From Bordetella hinzii LMG 13501 (GTDB lineage Bacteria; Pseudomonadota; Gammaproteobacteria; Burkholderiales; Burkholderiaceae_B): a DNA stretch of 51,972 nucleotides. Of the stretch, positions 7,718 to 16,452 are shown one piece after another. Under the pieces are notes generated by a model. That model had not been told where the DNA came from, searched no databases, and saw only the letters and a list, made by a program, of their open reading frames with translations. The translations under genes were made by a program, and so were the position numbers. The number at the start of each line of letters is the position of its first letter. Positions within the stretch are counted from its first letter, which is position 1. The stretch is from assembly GCF_001548475.1 (NCBI RefSeq), contig NZ_LRUJ01000036.1, positions 1 to 51,972 on the forward strand, given 5' to 3'.

Positions 7718-9136
7718 ATGATTCCGATCCCACGATTGTTCCCTATCCTGTTGCCGGCCTTGCTGGCTGCCTGCTCGGTGCGCGTGGAGGCCCCTCCCGA
7801 GCATGCGCTGCCGGACCGCTTCGACCAGATGCCCGCCGAGGCCGCGCCGCAGGCGCTGGATGCCTGGTGGCGGGCCTGGAACGACCCCATCCTGACGGAT
7901 CTCATCGACCGCGGACTGGCGAACAACAACGACCTCAAGCAGGCCCAGGCCAGCCTGCGCGAAGCCCGCGCCATGGCCGCCGTGGTGGATTCCGCGCTCT
8001 ATCCCGATCTGGCGGCCAATGCGGGGGGCCAGCGCGGCAAGCTGGAACTCCGGCAACCCCGCCCCTTGCCGCGCGACACGGCCATGGTCACCGACTACCT
8101 GGCCGGGGTGGCGGCGGTCTGGGAGGTCGACGTGTTCGGCGGGCGCCGCAGCGACGCGGCCGCCGCCGGCGAGGCCGCGGCCAGCCAACAGGAGCGGCTC
8201 CATGGCGCGCGCATGCTGGTGGCCGCCGATATCGCCCAGGCCTATCTCGAGGCGCGGGGCCTGCAGGCGCGGCTGCGCGTGCTGGATGCCAGCATCGCCG
8301 CCAGCGACAGGCTGCTGCGCTATGCCCAAGGCCGCTTCCGTGCCGGGCAGGCCACCCGCTACGAGGTCGATCGCGCCCAGGCGCAGGCCGAGAATATCCG
8401 CGCCCAGCGGCCGCTGCTGGTCAGCCAGCACGAGGTACGCCTGCGGCGCCTGGCCGTGCTCACGGGACGGGCGCCGCAAGGCCAGGCGGCATTGCCGCCC
8501 CTGCCGGCCGCGGCCGGCATCCCCGCCGCCCCCGGCGGCATGCTGCCCTCGGAAGTCCTGGCAAGACGCCCCGATGTGCGCGGCCGCGCCCACGAGGTCA
8601 GCGCCTACGCGGCCAGGCTGGGCAGCGCCAAGGCGCAGTGGTTGCCGCGGTTCACCCTCAATTTCCTGCTGCAAGACGGGCGCCTGGATATCGACGGCCT
8701 GCCGGCCCTGCAGGGCACGGCCGGCCTGTTGGGCATAGGCGTCACCCTGCCCATCTTCACGGCCGGCCGTATCGCGGCCAACGTCGAGGCGGCCGACGCC
8801 CGCCTGCAAGGCGCGCTGGCGCGTTACGATCAGAGCATTCTGGATGCCTTGCGGGAGGTGGACGACGCCTATGGCATGCGGCGCGGGCTGGATGAGCGCG
8901 AACAGCTGCTCGCGCAGGCGGCCGCCACGGCGCGCCGCAACGCGACGCAGGCCGCGCGTCTCTACGATGGGGGGCGGCAGACGCTGCAGGATGTGCTCGA
9001 AGCCCAGCTGGACGCCCTGCGCCGCGATGATGAACTGGCCCAGGCGCATACCGCCCGGGCCCTGGTGACGGTCAAGCTATATCAGGCGCTGGGAGGGGGA
9101 TGGACCGGCGTGGGCAGTACTCAAACAGGAGAATGA
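7718..9136 (+). CDS. NodT-type outer-membrane factor lipoprotein
   Basis: A 472-residue TolC-superfamily channel that carries exported substrate across the outer membrane. The N-terminal signal MIPIPRLFPILLPALLAACS has a lipobox (LLAAC, Cys about 19), so it is an acylated protein. Two OEP repeats follow (about 55-240 and 265-460) with the typical helical stretches (ANNNDLKQAQASLREARA; RRNATQAARLYDGGRQTLQDVLEAQ) and the PSEVLARRPDVRGRAHEV motif. The ATG at 7718 is 4 bases after the yhhJ stop and removes an unrelated N-terminal extension. E. coli yhhJ lacks a linked OMF, so this operon encodes a complete tripartite pump by itself. Confidence 0.92.
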   Translation: MIPIPRLFPILLPALLAACSVRVEAPPEHALPDRFDQMPAEAAPQALDAWWRAWNDPILTDLIDRGLANNNDLKQAQASLREARAMAAVVDSALYPDLAANAGGQRGKLELRQPRPLPRDTAMVTDYLAGVAAVWEVDVFGGRRSDAAAAGEAAASQQERLHGARMLVAADIAQAYLEARGLQARLRVLDASIAASDRLLRYAQGRFRAGQATRYEVDRAQAQAENIRAQRPLLVSQHEVRLRRLAVLTGRAPQGQAALPPLPAAAGIPAAPGGMLPSEVLARRPDVRGRAHEVSAYAARLGSAKAQWLPRFTLNFLLQDGRLDIDGLPALQGTAGLLGIGVTLPIFTAGRIAANVEAADARLQGALARYDQSILDALREVDDAYGMRRGLDEREQLLAQAAATARRNATQAARLYDGGRQTLQDVLEAQLDALRRDDELAQAHTARALVTVKLYQALGGGWTGVGSTQTGE

Positions 9137-9140
9137 CACG

Positions 9141-9317
9141 ATGCACCCGAATACCAATACGATGCTCATCATCGTGAGCCTTGCCGTGGCGCTCATGCTG
9201 GTGGGTTTTGGGCTGCGCGACCGTAACCTCGGTCTGGGCCTGATGGGGCTGGGCCTGATCGTGGCCGTGCTGACCATCCTCTACAAGGCCTATATCACCT
9301 TCAGTTCTTTTTACTGA
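9141..9317 (+). CDS. 58-residue two-helix membrane peptide
   Basis: A short gene with a ribosome-binding site (AGGAG) at the end of the outer-membrane factor gene and an ATG 4 bases after its stop. The product is almost wholly hydrophobic: helix 1 at residues about 8-25 (MLIIVSLAVALMLVGFGL), a charged turn RDRN, and helix 2 at about 30-48, ending in a Tyr/Phe-rich tail. A conserved hairpin membrane peptide is the simplest reading. Its position makes it the fifth gene of the exporter operon, so it may be a small modulatory subunit, but nothing in the sequence proves that. It converges with the GNAT gene, overlapping it by 7 bp at the stop codons. Confidence 0.72.
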   Translation: MHPNTNTMLIIVSLAVALMLVGFGLRDRNLGLGLMGLGLIVAVLTILYKAYITFSSFY

Positions 9318-9826
9318 AAGGGGATGTCGCGGGCCATGTAGACCGCGCCGGCGCCATAGCCGGCCAGCTTGGCCGCCAGCGGCGCCGAGGGAGGCGCCGC
9401 CTGGTAGCCGAGTTTTTCCCAGTAGCGCACCGCCGGCGCCAGCGACACCAGGCTGGCGCGGGTCAGCCCCGCCCGGGCCGCCGCGCGGGCGCTGTCCCGC
9501 AGCATCAGGCCGGCCACGCCGGCGCCCTGGGCCTGGGGCGCCACCGCGCAATCATGCACGAACCAGCTGTCGGCATCCTCTGGCAGCGCCTGCAGCGGCA
9601 GGTTCAGCGCCGGCGGCAGGCCGGAACGCCAGGGATAGGCGACCAGATAGCCGGCCAGGCTGCCGCCGCGCATGGCCACCCGGCAGGTGGCGGGGGCCAG
9701 CTCGAGGCGGTTCAGGAAGAAATCCGCGCTTTCAAGAATGTCAGCCGGGTAGACGTCCGCTTGCAGGCGCAAAATCAGGGGCAGGTCGTCCGCGGCCATG
9801 GGACGGCAACTCAGTGTGCGAGGCAT
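9311..9826 (-). CDS. GNAT-family N-acetyltransferase
   Basis: A 171-residue acetyl-CoA-dependent acetyltransferase. The fold is recognisable: an N-terminal strand-helix (LSCRPMAADDLPLILRLQADVYPADI), central strands ending in SWFVHDCAVAPQAQGAGVAGLMLRDSARAAARAG, which contains the Q/RxxGxG/A acetyl-CoA pyrophosphate loop (QAQGAGVA), and the C-terminal VRYWEKLGYQ motif. The substrate cannot be inferred. It is monocistronic and convergent with the exporter operon. Confidence 0.88.
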   Translation of the reverse strand: MPRTLSCRPMAADDLPLILRLQADVYPADILESADFFLNRLELAPATCRVAMRGGSLAGYLVAYPWRSGLPPALNLPLQALPEDADSWFVHDCAVAPQAQGAGVAGLMLRDSARAAARAGLTRASLVSLAPAVRYWEKLGYQAAPPSAPLAAKLAGYGAGAVYMARDIPFQ

Positions 9827-9994
9827 GGAAAATCAATAAAAACAGCGAGTTGGCCCTATTCTACCGTGCTGGCCCAGGGGCTTTTTTTGGCCGGCTTGCC
9901 CGCTGTTCTATCGGGATTCGGCTGATTTGATAAAAATTTGACAGTGGGATTTGCATACTTGCCGCATATTCAACCCTCTTATAGGGTCAGCACT

Positions 9995-11041
9995 ATGCAA
10001 GTCGAATTCCGCTCTCAGGCATTTCCAGCCTCGCTTCCCCCCTCCGAGGCGCCCCTCGAAATGGCTGGAGAGGTCCGTTCTTTCTACGTCGAGGCGCAGG
10101 TCAGCTGCATCGTACCCTGCCTGAACGAGGCGGATAATCTGCGGGTGCTGCTGCCGGCCCTGCGCAGCCGCCTGGACTCCATGTGTTCGGCCTGGGAGAT
10201 CATCGTCATCGATGACGGCAGCAGCGACGCCACGCCCGAGCTCATGGCCGAATGGACTGCGCTTGACGGTTTCCGCTACATCCAGCTGGCCCGCAACTTC
10301 GGCAAGGAGGCCGCGATCAGCGCGGGCCTGGAGGCCGCCGACGGCGATGTGGTGATCTGCCTGGATGCCGACATGCAGCATCCGCCCGCCCTCATCGAAG
10401 AAATGCTGCGCCGCTGGCGCGCCGGCGCTGAAATGGTTTACGCCCTGCGCCGGGATCGCAATGACGAAAGCCGTTTCAAGCAGCTGGGTTCGCATTGGTT
10501 CTACCGCCTGCTCTCTGGAAGCCGGGTCGACGTGCCGGCCGGGGCGGGCGACTTCCGCCTGATGGACCGCCGCGTGGTCGAGGCCCTCGTGGCCTTGCCC
10601 GAGCGCACCCGCTTCATGAAGGGCCTCTACGCATGGGTCGGTTTCAAGAGCGAAGCCTTGCCGTATACGCCGGACAGCCGCATGCATGGGCGCAGCCACT
10701 TCCGGCCCATGCGCCTGTTCGGGTTGGCCCTTGACGGCCTGACCGCCTTCACCACTTGGCCGCTGCGTGCCGTCAGTCTCCTGGGCGTGCTGTTCGCCCT
10801 GCTCGCCCTGGTCTACGGCGCCTATCTGGTGGGCGCCTACCTGCTGGTCGGCAACGCTGTCTCGGGCTGGACCACCATCATGACCGCCTTGCTGTTCTTT
10901 GCCGGCGTCAATCTCATCTCCCTGGGCGTGGTCGGCGAGTATGTCGCCCGTATCTTCGATGAGGTCAAGGGCCGGCCGCTCTACATCGCCCGCCAGCGGC
11001 GCGGGCGCGCCCGTGCGGCACGCAAGGCGCGCGCGCAATGA
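9995..11041 (+). CDS. lgmA: GT2 glycosyltransferase, LgmA/ArnC-like, lipid A glucosamine pathway
   Basis: A 348-residue polyprenyl-phosphate glycosyltransferase of the ArnC/GtrB/DPMS family. The GT-A domain holds SCIVPCLNEADNLR, IIVIDDGSSDATPELM and the metal-binding DADMQHPPALIEEM. Two C-terminal transmembrane helices (about residues 255-280 and 290-315) precede a basic tail. In Bordetella the proposed LgmA step adds N-acetylglucosamine to undecaprenyl phosphate. I start at the ATG at 9995; there is no strong ribosome-binding site, and the frame continues up to a TTG at 9938. It overlaps the next gene by 4 bp (ATGA), so the two are coupled. Confidence 0.82.
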   Translation: MQVEFRSQAFPASLPPSEAPLEMAGEVRSFYVEAQVSCIVPCLNEADNLRVLLPALRSRLDSMCSAWEIIVIDDGSSDATPELMAEWTALDGFRYIQLARNFGKEAAISAGLEAADGDVVICLDADMQHPPALIEEMLRRWRAGAEMVYALRRDRNDESRFKQLGSHWFYRLLSGSRVDVPAGAGDFRLMDRRVVEALVALPERTRFMKGLYAWVGFKSEALPYTPDSRMHGRSHFRPMRLFGLALDGLTAFTTWPLRAVSLLGVLFALLALVYGAYLVGAYLLVGNAVSGWTTIMTALLFFAGVNLISLGVVGEYVARIFDEVKGRPLYIARQRRGRARAARKARAQ

Positions 11042-12627
11042 GCAGCGTCGCCTTACCCGTGTCCGGCGTCGCGCGTCACCGTATCCCCGCCTGGCTGGTG
11101 CTGGCGGCCGTTGCGCTTTGGCTGATGGGCCTGGCCTGGTCGCGCCCGCTGACGTTGCCCGACGAGGGGCGTTACGCCGGCGTGGCCTGGGAGATGCTGC
11201 GCAGCCATTCCTATCTCGTGCCGCTCATGGACGGCATGCCTTATTTCCACAAGCCGCCGCTGTACTACTGGCTGGCCCAGCTGTCCTTCTCGGTCTTCGG
11301 GCTGTCGGAGTGGGCCGCGCGCCTGCCTTCGCTGTTGATCGCCTGGGCCAGCATCGCCGGCGTCTATGGTTTTGCGCGCCGCTATCGCGGCGAGCGCTTC
11401 GCCCTTTGCGCCGTGCTGGTGCTCTCCAGCATGCCCTTTTTCTATGGCGGGGCGCAGTTCGCCAACATGGATATGCCGGTCGCCGGCATGATCACTCTGT
11501 GCGTGCTGGCCGGCGCGGACACCATCATGCGGGTGGCCGCGGGCCTGCCCTGGCGCCGGATGTCGCTGGCCACCGCCTTGCTGGCAGCCCTGGCCGTGCT
11601 GGCCAAGGGGCTGATCGGCATTGTCTTGCCGGGGGCCATCCTGTTTTTCTGGCTGCTGATGCGGCGTGACTTCCACGGCTTCAAGGCCCTGGTCTGGCCA
11701 CCCGCCATTGCGCTTTTCCTGCTGGTGGCGCTGCCCTGGTTCGTGGACATGCAGCTGCGCTATCCCGGGTTTTTCCATTATTTCTTTGTCTACCAGCACT
11801 TTGAGCGTTTCGCGCTGTCGGGCTTTAACAATGTGCAGCCCTTCTGGTTCTATCCGCCTGTGCTGGCCGGCCTGACGCTGCCGTGGTCGCTCTGGATGGG
11901 CGGCACGCTGCGCCGCGGCTTCTGGGGTGCCGAGGATGTCGACGGCCTGCGCCGCCTGATGCTGATCTGGCTGGTGGTCGTCGTGGGCTTTTTCTCGCTG
12001 CCCAGCTCCAAGCTGATCGGCTACATCCTGCCCGCCGTGCCCGCCCTGGCCTTTCTCATTGCCGAACTGGTGCTCCCGGCCTGGGAGCGGGGGCAGCGCC
12101 GTCGGGCCCAGGTTTGCCTGGGCGTGGCCATGGCGCTATGCGTGACGGGCATCCTGGTCGCCACCTTTAACCCGCGTGGCGGCAGTGGGCCGCTGGGCGA
12201 GCAGGTCCGCGGCGAAGCCGGGCCCTATGACACCATGGTGGCCTTGCATCACTTCCCCTTCGACCTGGGTATCTACACGGCCTCGACCGAACCGCTGTGG
12301 GTGGTCGACGACTGGTCCAACCCCGAAATCCCCACGCGCGACAACTGGCGCAAGGAACTCTACGACGCCGCGATTTTCGAGCCCGAGGTCGGCAAGCGCG
12401 TCCTGGTTTCGAATGCCGTCTTCAATGAGCGCCTGTGCGCCGCGCCCACGGGTTCGCGTTATTGGGTCTGGGGGCAGACCTCGGACGGGGACGCCTATGC
12501 GGCCATCCGGGGCGAAGCGCCGCGCTTTGTCGACGGGCGCCGCCAGGTCTGGCGCATTGATGTCAACGATGCGGTCCGGCAGCGGGTTTGTGGCGGAAAG
12601 CCCATAGGCGGCTCGCCACAAAAGTAA
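11038..12627 (+). CDS. lgmB: ArnT-like lipid A glycosyltransferase (LgmB)
   Basis: A 529-residue integral-membrane GT-C (GT39/ArnT) enzyme. It has a first helix (residues about 17-37), then a periplasmic loop beginning PLTLPDEGRYAGVAWEML, whose Asp-Glu is the catalytic DE motif of ArnT, then about ten further helices to residue 395 and a soluble periplasmic C-terminal domain. ArnT transfers 4-amino-arabinose from undecaprenyl phosphate to lipid A phosphates. In Bordetella the orthologue LgmB transfers glucosamine, which lowers negative charge and raises resistance to cationic peptides. The absence of arnA/arnB-type sugar genes here fits the glucosamine version. Its 3' 65 bp overlap the lgmD-like gene on the opposite strand. 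Confidence 0.85.
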   Translation: MSSVALPVSGVARHRIPAWLVLAAVALWLMGLAWSRPLTLPDEGRYAGVAWEMLRSHSYLVPLMDGMPYFHKPPLYYWLAQLSFSVFGLSEWAARLPSLLIAWASIAGVYGFARRYRGERFALCAVLVLSSMPFFYGGAQFANMDMPVAGMITLCVLAGADTIMRVAAGLPWRRMSLATALLAALAVLAKGLIGIVLPGAILFFWLLMRRDFHGFKALVWPPAIALFLLVALPWFVDMQLRYPGFFHYFFVYQHFERFALSGFNNVQPFWFYPPVLAGLTLPWSLWMGGTLRRGFWGAEDVDGLRRLMLIWLVVVVGFFSLPSSKLIGYILPAVPALAFLIAELVLPAWERGQRRRAQVCLGVAMALCVTGILVATFNPRGGSGPLGEQVRGEAGPYDTMVALHHFPFDLGIYTASTEPLWVVDDWSNPEIPTRDNWRKELYDAAIFEPEVGKRVLVSNAVFNERLCAAPTGSRYWVWGQTSDGDAYAAIRGEAPRFVDGRRQVWRIDVNDAVRQRVCGGKPIGGSPQK

Positions 12628-12970
12628 GGAAGGCCAGGCCGACCAGGATCAAAGCCAGCAGGAGGTCATAGGGCAGGCGGGTGGCATGCAACAGCCAGAC
12701 GTAGGCGGCCTCGTTCAAGGCGAAGCCCGCGGCTGACACAAGGAAGAAACGCCGCGCGGCTATGATCCAAGAGAGCGTCAAATGACGAAAAGTCAGTCGG
12801 TAGTGACCACTGAAGGACACCACGAAGGCTACCAGCCAGCCGGCCACGTTCGCCCAGGCTGGCGCCAGGCCGGCGAATTCGACGCACAGCACGGCGACCA
12901 GCCAGTGCGTTGCGGCGGCGGCGCAGCCGACAAAGACGAACCAGGCAATTTGACGAAACAAGGCGGGCAT
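12563..12970 (-). CDS. lgmD: GtrA-family membrane protein, probable glucosaminyl-lipid flippase (LgmD)
   Basis: A 135-residue, four-helix GtrA/DPMS-like membrane protein: helices at about 7-30 (IAWFVFVGCAAAATHWLVAVL), 40-55 (NVAGWLVAFVVSFSGHY, with the conserved S-F-x-x-x-Y/H-x-x-T-F/L context), 75-93 and 103-125. GtrA proteins are thought to flip undecaprenyl-linked sugars across the inner membrane. In the Lgm scheme this is the flippase that presents glucosamine-lipid to LgmB. It is encoded opposite to lgmB and lgmC, with its tail inside lgmB and its start 15 bp from the lgmC start. The name is assigned by family and context; an earlier in-frame start upstream lacks family-like sequence. 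Confidence 0.75.
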   Translation of the reverse strand: MPALFRQIAWFVFVGCAAAATHWLVAVLCVEFAGLAPAWANVAGWLVAFVVSFSGHYRLTFRHLTLSWIIAARRFFLVSAAGFALNEAAYVWLLHATRLPYDLLLALILVGLAFLTFVASRLWAFRHKPAAGPHR

Positions 12971-12985
12971 GCGGAAGTGAAGGTA

Positions 12986-13906
12986 ATGGATACGACGATG
13001 AAGGCCTCGGCCCATGGCCGGCGTATTGCCGTCTGCGGCGACGATTTTGGCATGGATGCCAGCATAGACCACGCGATTTTTCAGCTGGTCGACGCGGGCC
13101 GGCTGAGCGCCGTGAGCTGCATGTCGACCGGCGCGAGCTTTGCCCGCCACGCCGCCGACCTCAAGCGTCGTGCCGCCGACACCGGCCTGCATCTCAATCT
13201 TACCCAGGCCCTTTCGCCCGCCGACGCCGGCATGCTGCCGCTGAAGACCCTCTTGCTGCGGGCCTATGCCGGCCGCCTCGACCGCACCCAGGTCCGCCAG
13301 GAGATCGACCGCCAGCTCGATGCCTTTGAAGACCAGATGGGCCAGGCGCCTCACTATGTCGACGGACACCAGCATGTCCATCAATTGCCCGGCGTGCGCG
13401 GCCCCCTGCTGGAGGCCTTGCGGCAGCGCTATCCCCGGCAGCGTCCCTGGCTGCGCCTGACGCCGGCCGGCGCCATGCAGGGCCTGCCCTTGGCCGCCGT
13501 CTTCAAGGCGCATGCCATCGCGGGCCTGGGTGGCCATGCGCTGGCCGCCCAGGCCCGCCAGGACGGCTGGCCCGGCAACAGGCGTTTCTTCGGCGCCTAC
13601 GGCTTCGGGGGCGGGCGGCGCGCTTATGCCAGCTTATTGCATCATTGGCTGTTTAACGCCCTCGACGGCGACCTGATCATGTGCCACCCCGCCTTGCCTG
13701 GGCCCATCGAGCATGCGGCGCAGCGCGTGGCGGAATTCGAAGTCCTGTCCAGCCCCGAACTGGGCGAGTGGCTGGTGGCCAATGGGCTGTCGGTGGCGCG
13801 GCTCAGCCAGATGGTCCCGGCGGGATCCCGCGAGGCCAGCATCGGCGCCAGTCTCAAGCGGCAGGGCTGGGGGGCGGACGCCAACCCGCCGCTGATCAGC
13901 CGCTGA
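12986..13906 (+). CDS. lgmC: ChbG/YdjC-family deacetylase, probable LgmC
   Basis: A 306-residue metal-dependent carbohydrate deacetylase. Metal and catalytic motifs of the YdjC/ChbG family are visible: CGDDFGMD (about residues 17-24), TGLHLNLTQ, and YVDGHQHVHQLPGV with the HxxH-type metal ligands, then the C-terminal MCHPAL. In the Lgm pathway this activity would remove the acetyl group from undecaprenyl-phosphate GlcNAc to give glucosamine. The start at 12986 follows GAAGGTA; upstream sequence in frame is antisense to lgmD and not family-like. A HpnK-type hopanoid role is the main alternative, less likely beside ArnT and GtrA homologues. Confidence 0.82.
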   Translation: MDTTMKASAHGRRIAVCGDDFGMDASIDHAIFQLVDAGRLSAVSCMSTGASFARHAADLKRRAADTGLHLNLTQALSPADAGMLPLKTLLLRAYAGRLDRTQVRQEIDRQLDAFEDQMGQAPHYVDGHQHVHQLPGVRGPLLEALRQRYPRQRPWLRLTPAGAMQGLPLAAVFKAHAIAGLGGHALAAQARQDGWPGNRRFFGAYGFGGGRRAYASLLHHWLFNALDGDLIMCHPALPGPIEHAAQRVAEFEVLSSPELGEWLVANGLSVARLSQMVPAGSREASIGASLKRQGWGADANPPLISR

Positions 13907-14792
13907 GGCCGGGAGCGCCGGCACGCCAGGCGGCGCCGGCATCGCGCACGAAATCCGCCACCGCCCGGTCATATTGGCTGCCGGCGCGCACGCCGCCGGA
14001 GTGCGAGCCACCCTCTATCTTCACCAGCCGCCTGAGTTCGGGCGGCACCTTGATGGCGGCCGCGTAGAGCTCATCGCTCATGCTGTCGGGCACGACGCGG
14101 TCAGCCGTGCCATGCAAGAGCAACAGCGGGGTGGACAGGCGGGCGAGCTTGCCCACCGAATCGAAATGCTGGGTCAGCAGCCAGGACGCGCCGGGCACCT
14201 TGCCCCATTTGTATTGGGTCATCATGGCCGCGATGCTGGTGAAGCTGGATTCCACGATCAGGCCGGCGATCTCCGGCTGCCTGGGCTGCGACACCAGGTC
14301 GATGGCGATGGCGCCGCCCAGGCTGTGGCCATAGACGAAGCGGCGTGCCGGATCCGGCTGGCGCCGCGCCAATTCGTTCAGCGCCGCCTGGGCATCCTGC
14401 AGGGCCGAGCGTTCGGAGGGCAGGCGCGGCGTGGAGGCGCCGAAGCCGCGATAGTCGATGGCCAGCACCGAATAGCCCAGACGGGTCCAGGCCTCCATGC
14501 GGAATGCGCTGCCGTTCAGGTTCCAGCGGGCGCCGTGCAGGTAGAGCACCGTGGGCGCCTGGGGCAGCGGGCTTTGCCAATACCAGGCGCGGATGGCTTC
14601 GCCGTCGACGACTGGCAGGTCGAATACCTGCGTGCCGTCGGGGGGTTCGCGCCACCAGCGCTGCTGCTCGGCTTCGGGAGAGAAAATCGCCTGGCGCTGC
14701 CAGCTGTCCAGTTCGGAGCAGCCGACGACGCCGGCGGCGATGAGCGCGGCCGAACCGGCCAGGCGACGTGATGTGCGGGAAAAGGCAACCAT
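13896..14792 (-). CDS. Lipoprotein-like alpha/beta hydrolase
   Basis: A 298-residue hydrolase of the BAAT/BEM46-like type (YfhR-like). An N-terminal hydrophobic signal ends in AAGVVGCS, a plausible lipobox, so it is probably anchored in a membrane facing the periplasm. The nucleophile elbow is VYGHSLGGAIAI, the oxyanion-side motif LYLHGARWNLNGS, the acid strand LLLHGTADRVVPDS and the catalytic His GGSHSGG. Substrate unknown; such proteins act on esters or lipids. Its end overlaps the lgmC end by 11 bp (convergent). Confidence 0.85.
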   Translation of the reverse strand: MVAFSRTSRRLAGSAALIAAGVVGCSELDSWQRQAIFSPEAEQQRWWREPPDGTQVFDLPVVDGEAIRAWYWQSPLPQAPTVLYLHGARWNLNGSAFRMEAWTRLGYSVLAIDYRGFGASTPRLPSERSALQDAQAALNELARRQPDPARRFVYGHSLGGAIAIDLVSQPRQPEIAGLIVESSFTSIAAMMTQYKWGKVPGASWLLTQHFDSVGKLARLSTPLLLLHGTADRVVPDSMSDELYAAAIKVPPELRRLVKIEGGSHSGGVRAGSQYDRAVADFVRDAGAAWRAGAPGLSG

Positions 14793-14841
14793 GATGGAAT
14801 CTCGGACTCGCCCCGGCGGCTCCAGGTTCCCCGCGGCGCCC

Positions 14842-15474
14842 TCAATGATGCAGCAGTTCCAGGACGATGGGGTAGAGGGAGATCACCAGCAGCAAGGCCA
14901 TGGTCATGTTGAAGGCGCGCACGGCGCCCGGCCGGTGCAGGACGCGCCGCAAGGCCATCCCGAAAGACACCCAGATCGAGATGCTGGGCAGGTTGACCAG
15001 ACCACAGACCAGGGCCGCCACCCATAGATTGGCCAGGAAACCCTGCTGGGGCGTGTAGGTGGCCACCACCCCCACCGTCATGACCCAGGCCTTGGGATTG
15101 ACCCACTGGAATAGCGCGGCCTGCATGAAAGTCAGCGGCCGGCTTCGCTGTGAGCCGTCTTCCATGGGGCCGGAACGCGCGATCTTCCAGGCCAGGTAGA
15201 GCAGATAGGCCGCGCCGCCGTATTTCAGGGCGGTATATAGCCATGGCAATTGGCTGAACAGCGCGCCCAGGCCCAGGCCCACCAGCAGGATCATGACCGA
15301 AAAGCCGATGGTCACGCCGAGCATGTGCGGGACGGTGCGCCGAAAGCCGAAGGTCAGCCCCGAGGACGCCAGCATTACGTTGTTGGGGCCCGGCGTGATG
15401 GACGAGACCAGGGCGAACAGGGCCAGGGGGCCCAGCAGCGAAAGCGAGAGGATGGGGATGGAATCGGTCAACAT
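14842..15474 (-). CDS. LysE/RhtB-family amino-acid exporter
   Basis: A 210-residue protein with six predicted transmembrane helices. The family signature is in the first helix pair, ALVSSITPGPNNVMLASSGLTFGFRRTVPHMLGVTIGF (residues about 18-56). LysE/RhtB proteins export amino acids or derivatives such as lysine, threonine or homoserine lactone; the substrate is not evident. It is in line with the EamA gene on its right (28 bp gap) and probably cotranscribed with it. Confidence 0.9.
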   Translation of the reverse strand: MLTDSIPILSLSLLGPLALFALVSSITPGPNNVMLASSGLTFGFRRTVPHMLGVTIGFSVMILLVGLGLGALFSQLPWLYTALKYGGAAYLLYLAWKIARSGPMEDGSQRSRPLTFMQAALFQWVNPKAWVMTVGVVATYTPQQGFLANLWVAALVCGLVNLPSISIWVSFGMALRRVLHRPGAVRAFNMTMALLLVISLYPIVLELLHH

Positions 15475-15501
15475 GGAGGTCTACCGGAAACAAAAGGGAG
15501 G

Positions 15502-16386
15502 CTAGCGTGTCTTGATCAGGGCGCGGCGGCCGCCCGCGATGACCAGCACCACCGCCAGGGCGAACACGAAAGTGTCAGGCGTGACCCGCTCCTGGAAAAG
15601 CACCGCCGCGGCCAGCACCGTCAGGAAAGGCTGCAGCAGCTGGACCTGGCCCACCCGGGCGATGCCGCCCACCGCCAAGCCGCGGTACCAGGCGAAAAAC
15701 CCCAGGAACATCGAAAAGAAAGCCAGATAGCCGAAAGCCCAGAGCGCCTGTGCGCTGGGCAAGGGCGAGCGGGCCGCCATCCACCACACTGGACCGGCCA
15801 GAAAGGGGGCGCTGACCACGAGGGCCCAGCAGATCGTGCGCCAGCCGCCCAGCGTGCGCGAAGCGCGCGCGCCCTCGGCATAGCCCATGCCGCCCAGCAC
15901 AACGGCCAGTAAAAGCCAGAGGTCTCCCGGCTGCAGGCTGCCGTGGCCCTGGCTCAGGATGAAACTCACCACCAGGACGGCGCCCACCAGGGCCCAGCCC
16001 CAGAAAGCGGGCGAGGGACGCTCGCCGCTGCGCCAGCAGGCGAACAGCGCCGTGGACAGCGGCAACAGGCCATTGACGACGGCGCCATGCGAAGACGGCA
16101 CGCTGGCCATGGCCAGGGTCGAGGTCAGCGGCCATCCCACCACGATGCCGGCCGCGGCCAAGACAATGCCGCTGAACTCCGAGCGGGTGGGCCAGCGGCT
16201 GCGGCTGGCCAGCAGCAGCAGCGCGGCCGGCACGGCGGCAGCCAGGGCGCGCCCCAGCCCGACCAGCAAGGGCGGCATCTCGGCCACGGTCAGCCGCGTC
16301 ATGGGCAAGGTGAGGGAGAACACGAGGACTCCCAGCAGGCCGAAGGCATAGCCTTCGAAGGAGGGGGCAGCTTGGCTACGGGACAT
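15502..16386 (-). CDS. EamA/DMT-superfamily transporter
   Basis: A 294-residue, ten-helix drug/metabolite transporter with two EamA repeats (about 10-140 and 152-285). It starts 127 bp from a divergent MocR-type regulator, and the gap holds a perfect 17-bp palindrome, so it is probably a MocR-controlled exporter. MocR proteins sense pyridoxal-phosphate adducts of amines or amino acids, which suggests the transporter moves an amino-acid-like compound together with the LysE protein downstream. Confidence 0.88.
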   Translation of the reverse strand: MSRSQAAPSFEGYAFGLLGVLVFSLTLPMTRLTVAEMPPLLVGLGRALAAAVPAALLLLASRSRWPTRSEFSGIVLAAAGIVVGWPLTSTLAMASVPSSHGAVVNGLLPLSTALFACWRSGERPSPAFWGWALVGAVLVVSFILSQGHGSLQPGDLWLLLAVVLGGMGYAEGARASRTLGGWRTICWALVVSAPFLAGPVWWMAARSPLPSAQALWAFGYLAFFSMFLGFFAWYRGLAVGGIARVGQVQLLQPFLTVLAAAVLFQERVTPDTFVFALAVVLVIAGGRRALIKTR

Positions 16387-16452
16387 GGAAAGGGCGGAAT
16401 TGAGGGTCGGGGCTTGCCCGGGAAGGAGAAGCCTGTCACTCTACGCACAGTC

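Noticed and set aside
7571-9049. A 492-codon minus-strand frame opposite the outer-membrane factor
   Set aside because: It is the antisense of a protein with clear OEP repeats and lipobox; no ribosome-binding site.
9938-9943. TTGACA as a -35 box for the lgm genes
   Set aside because: No acceptable -10 hexamer lies 16-18 bp downstream, so I cannot support a promoter call.
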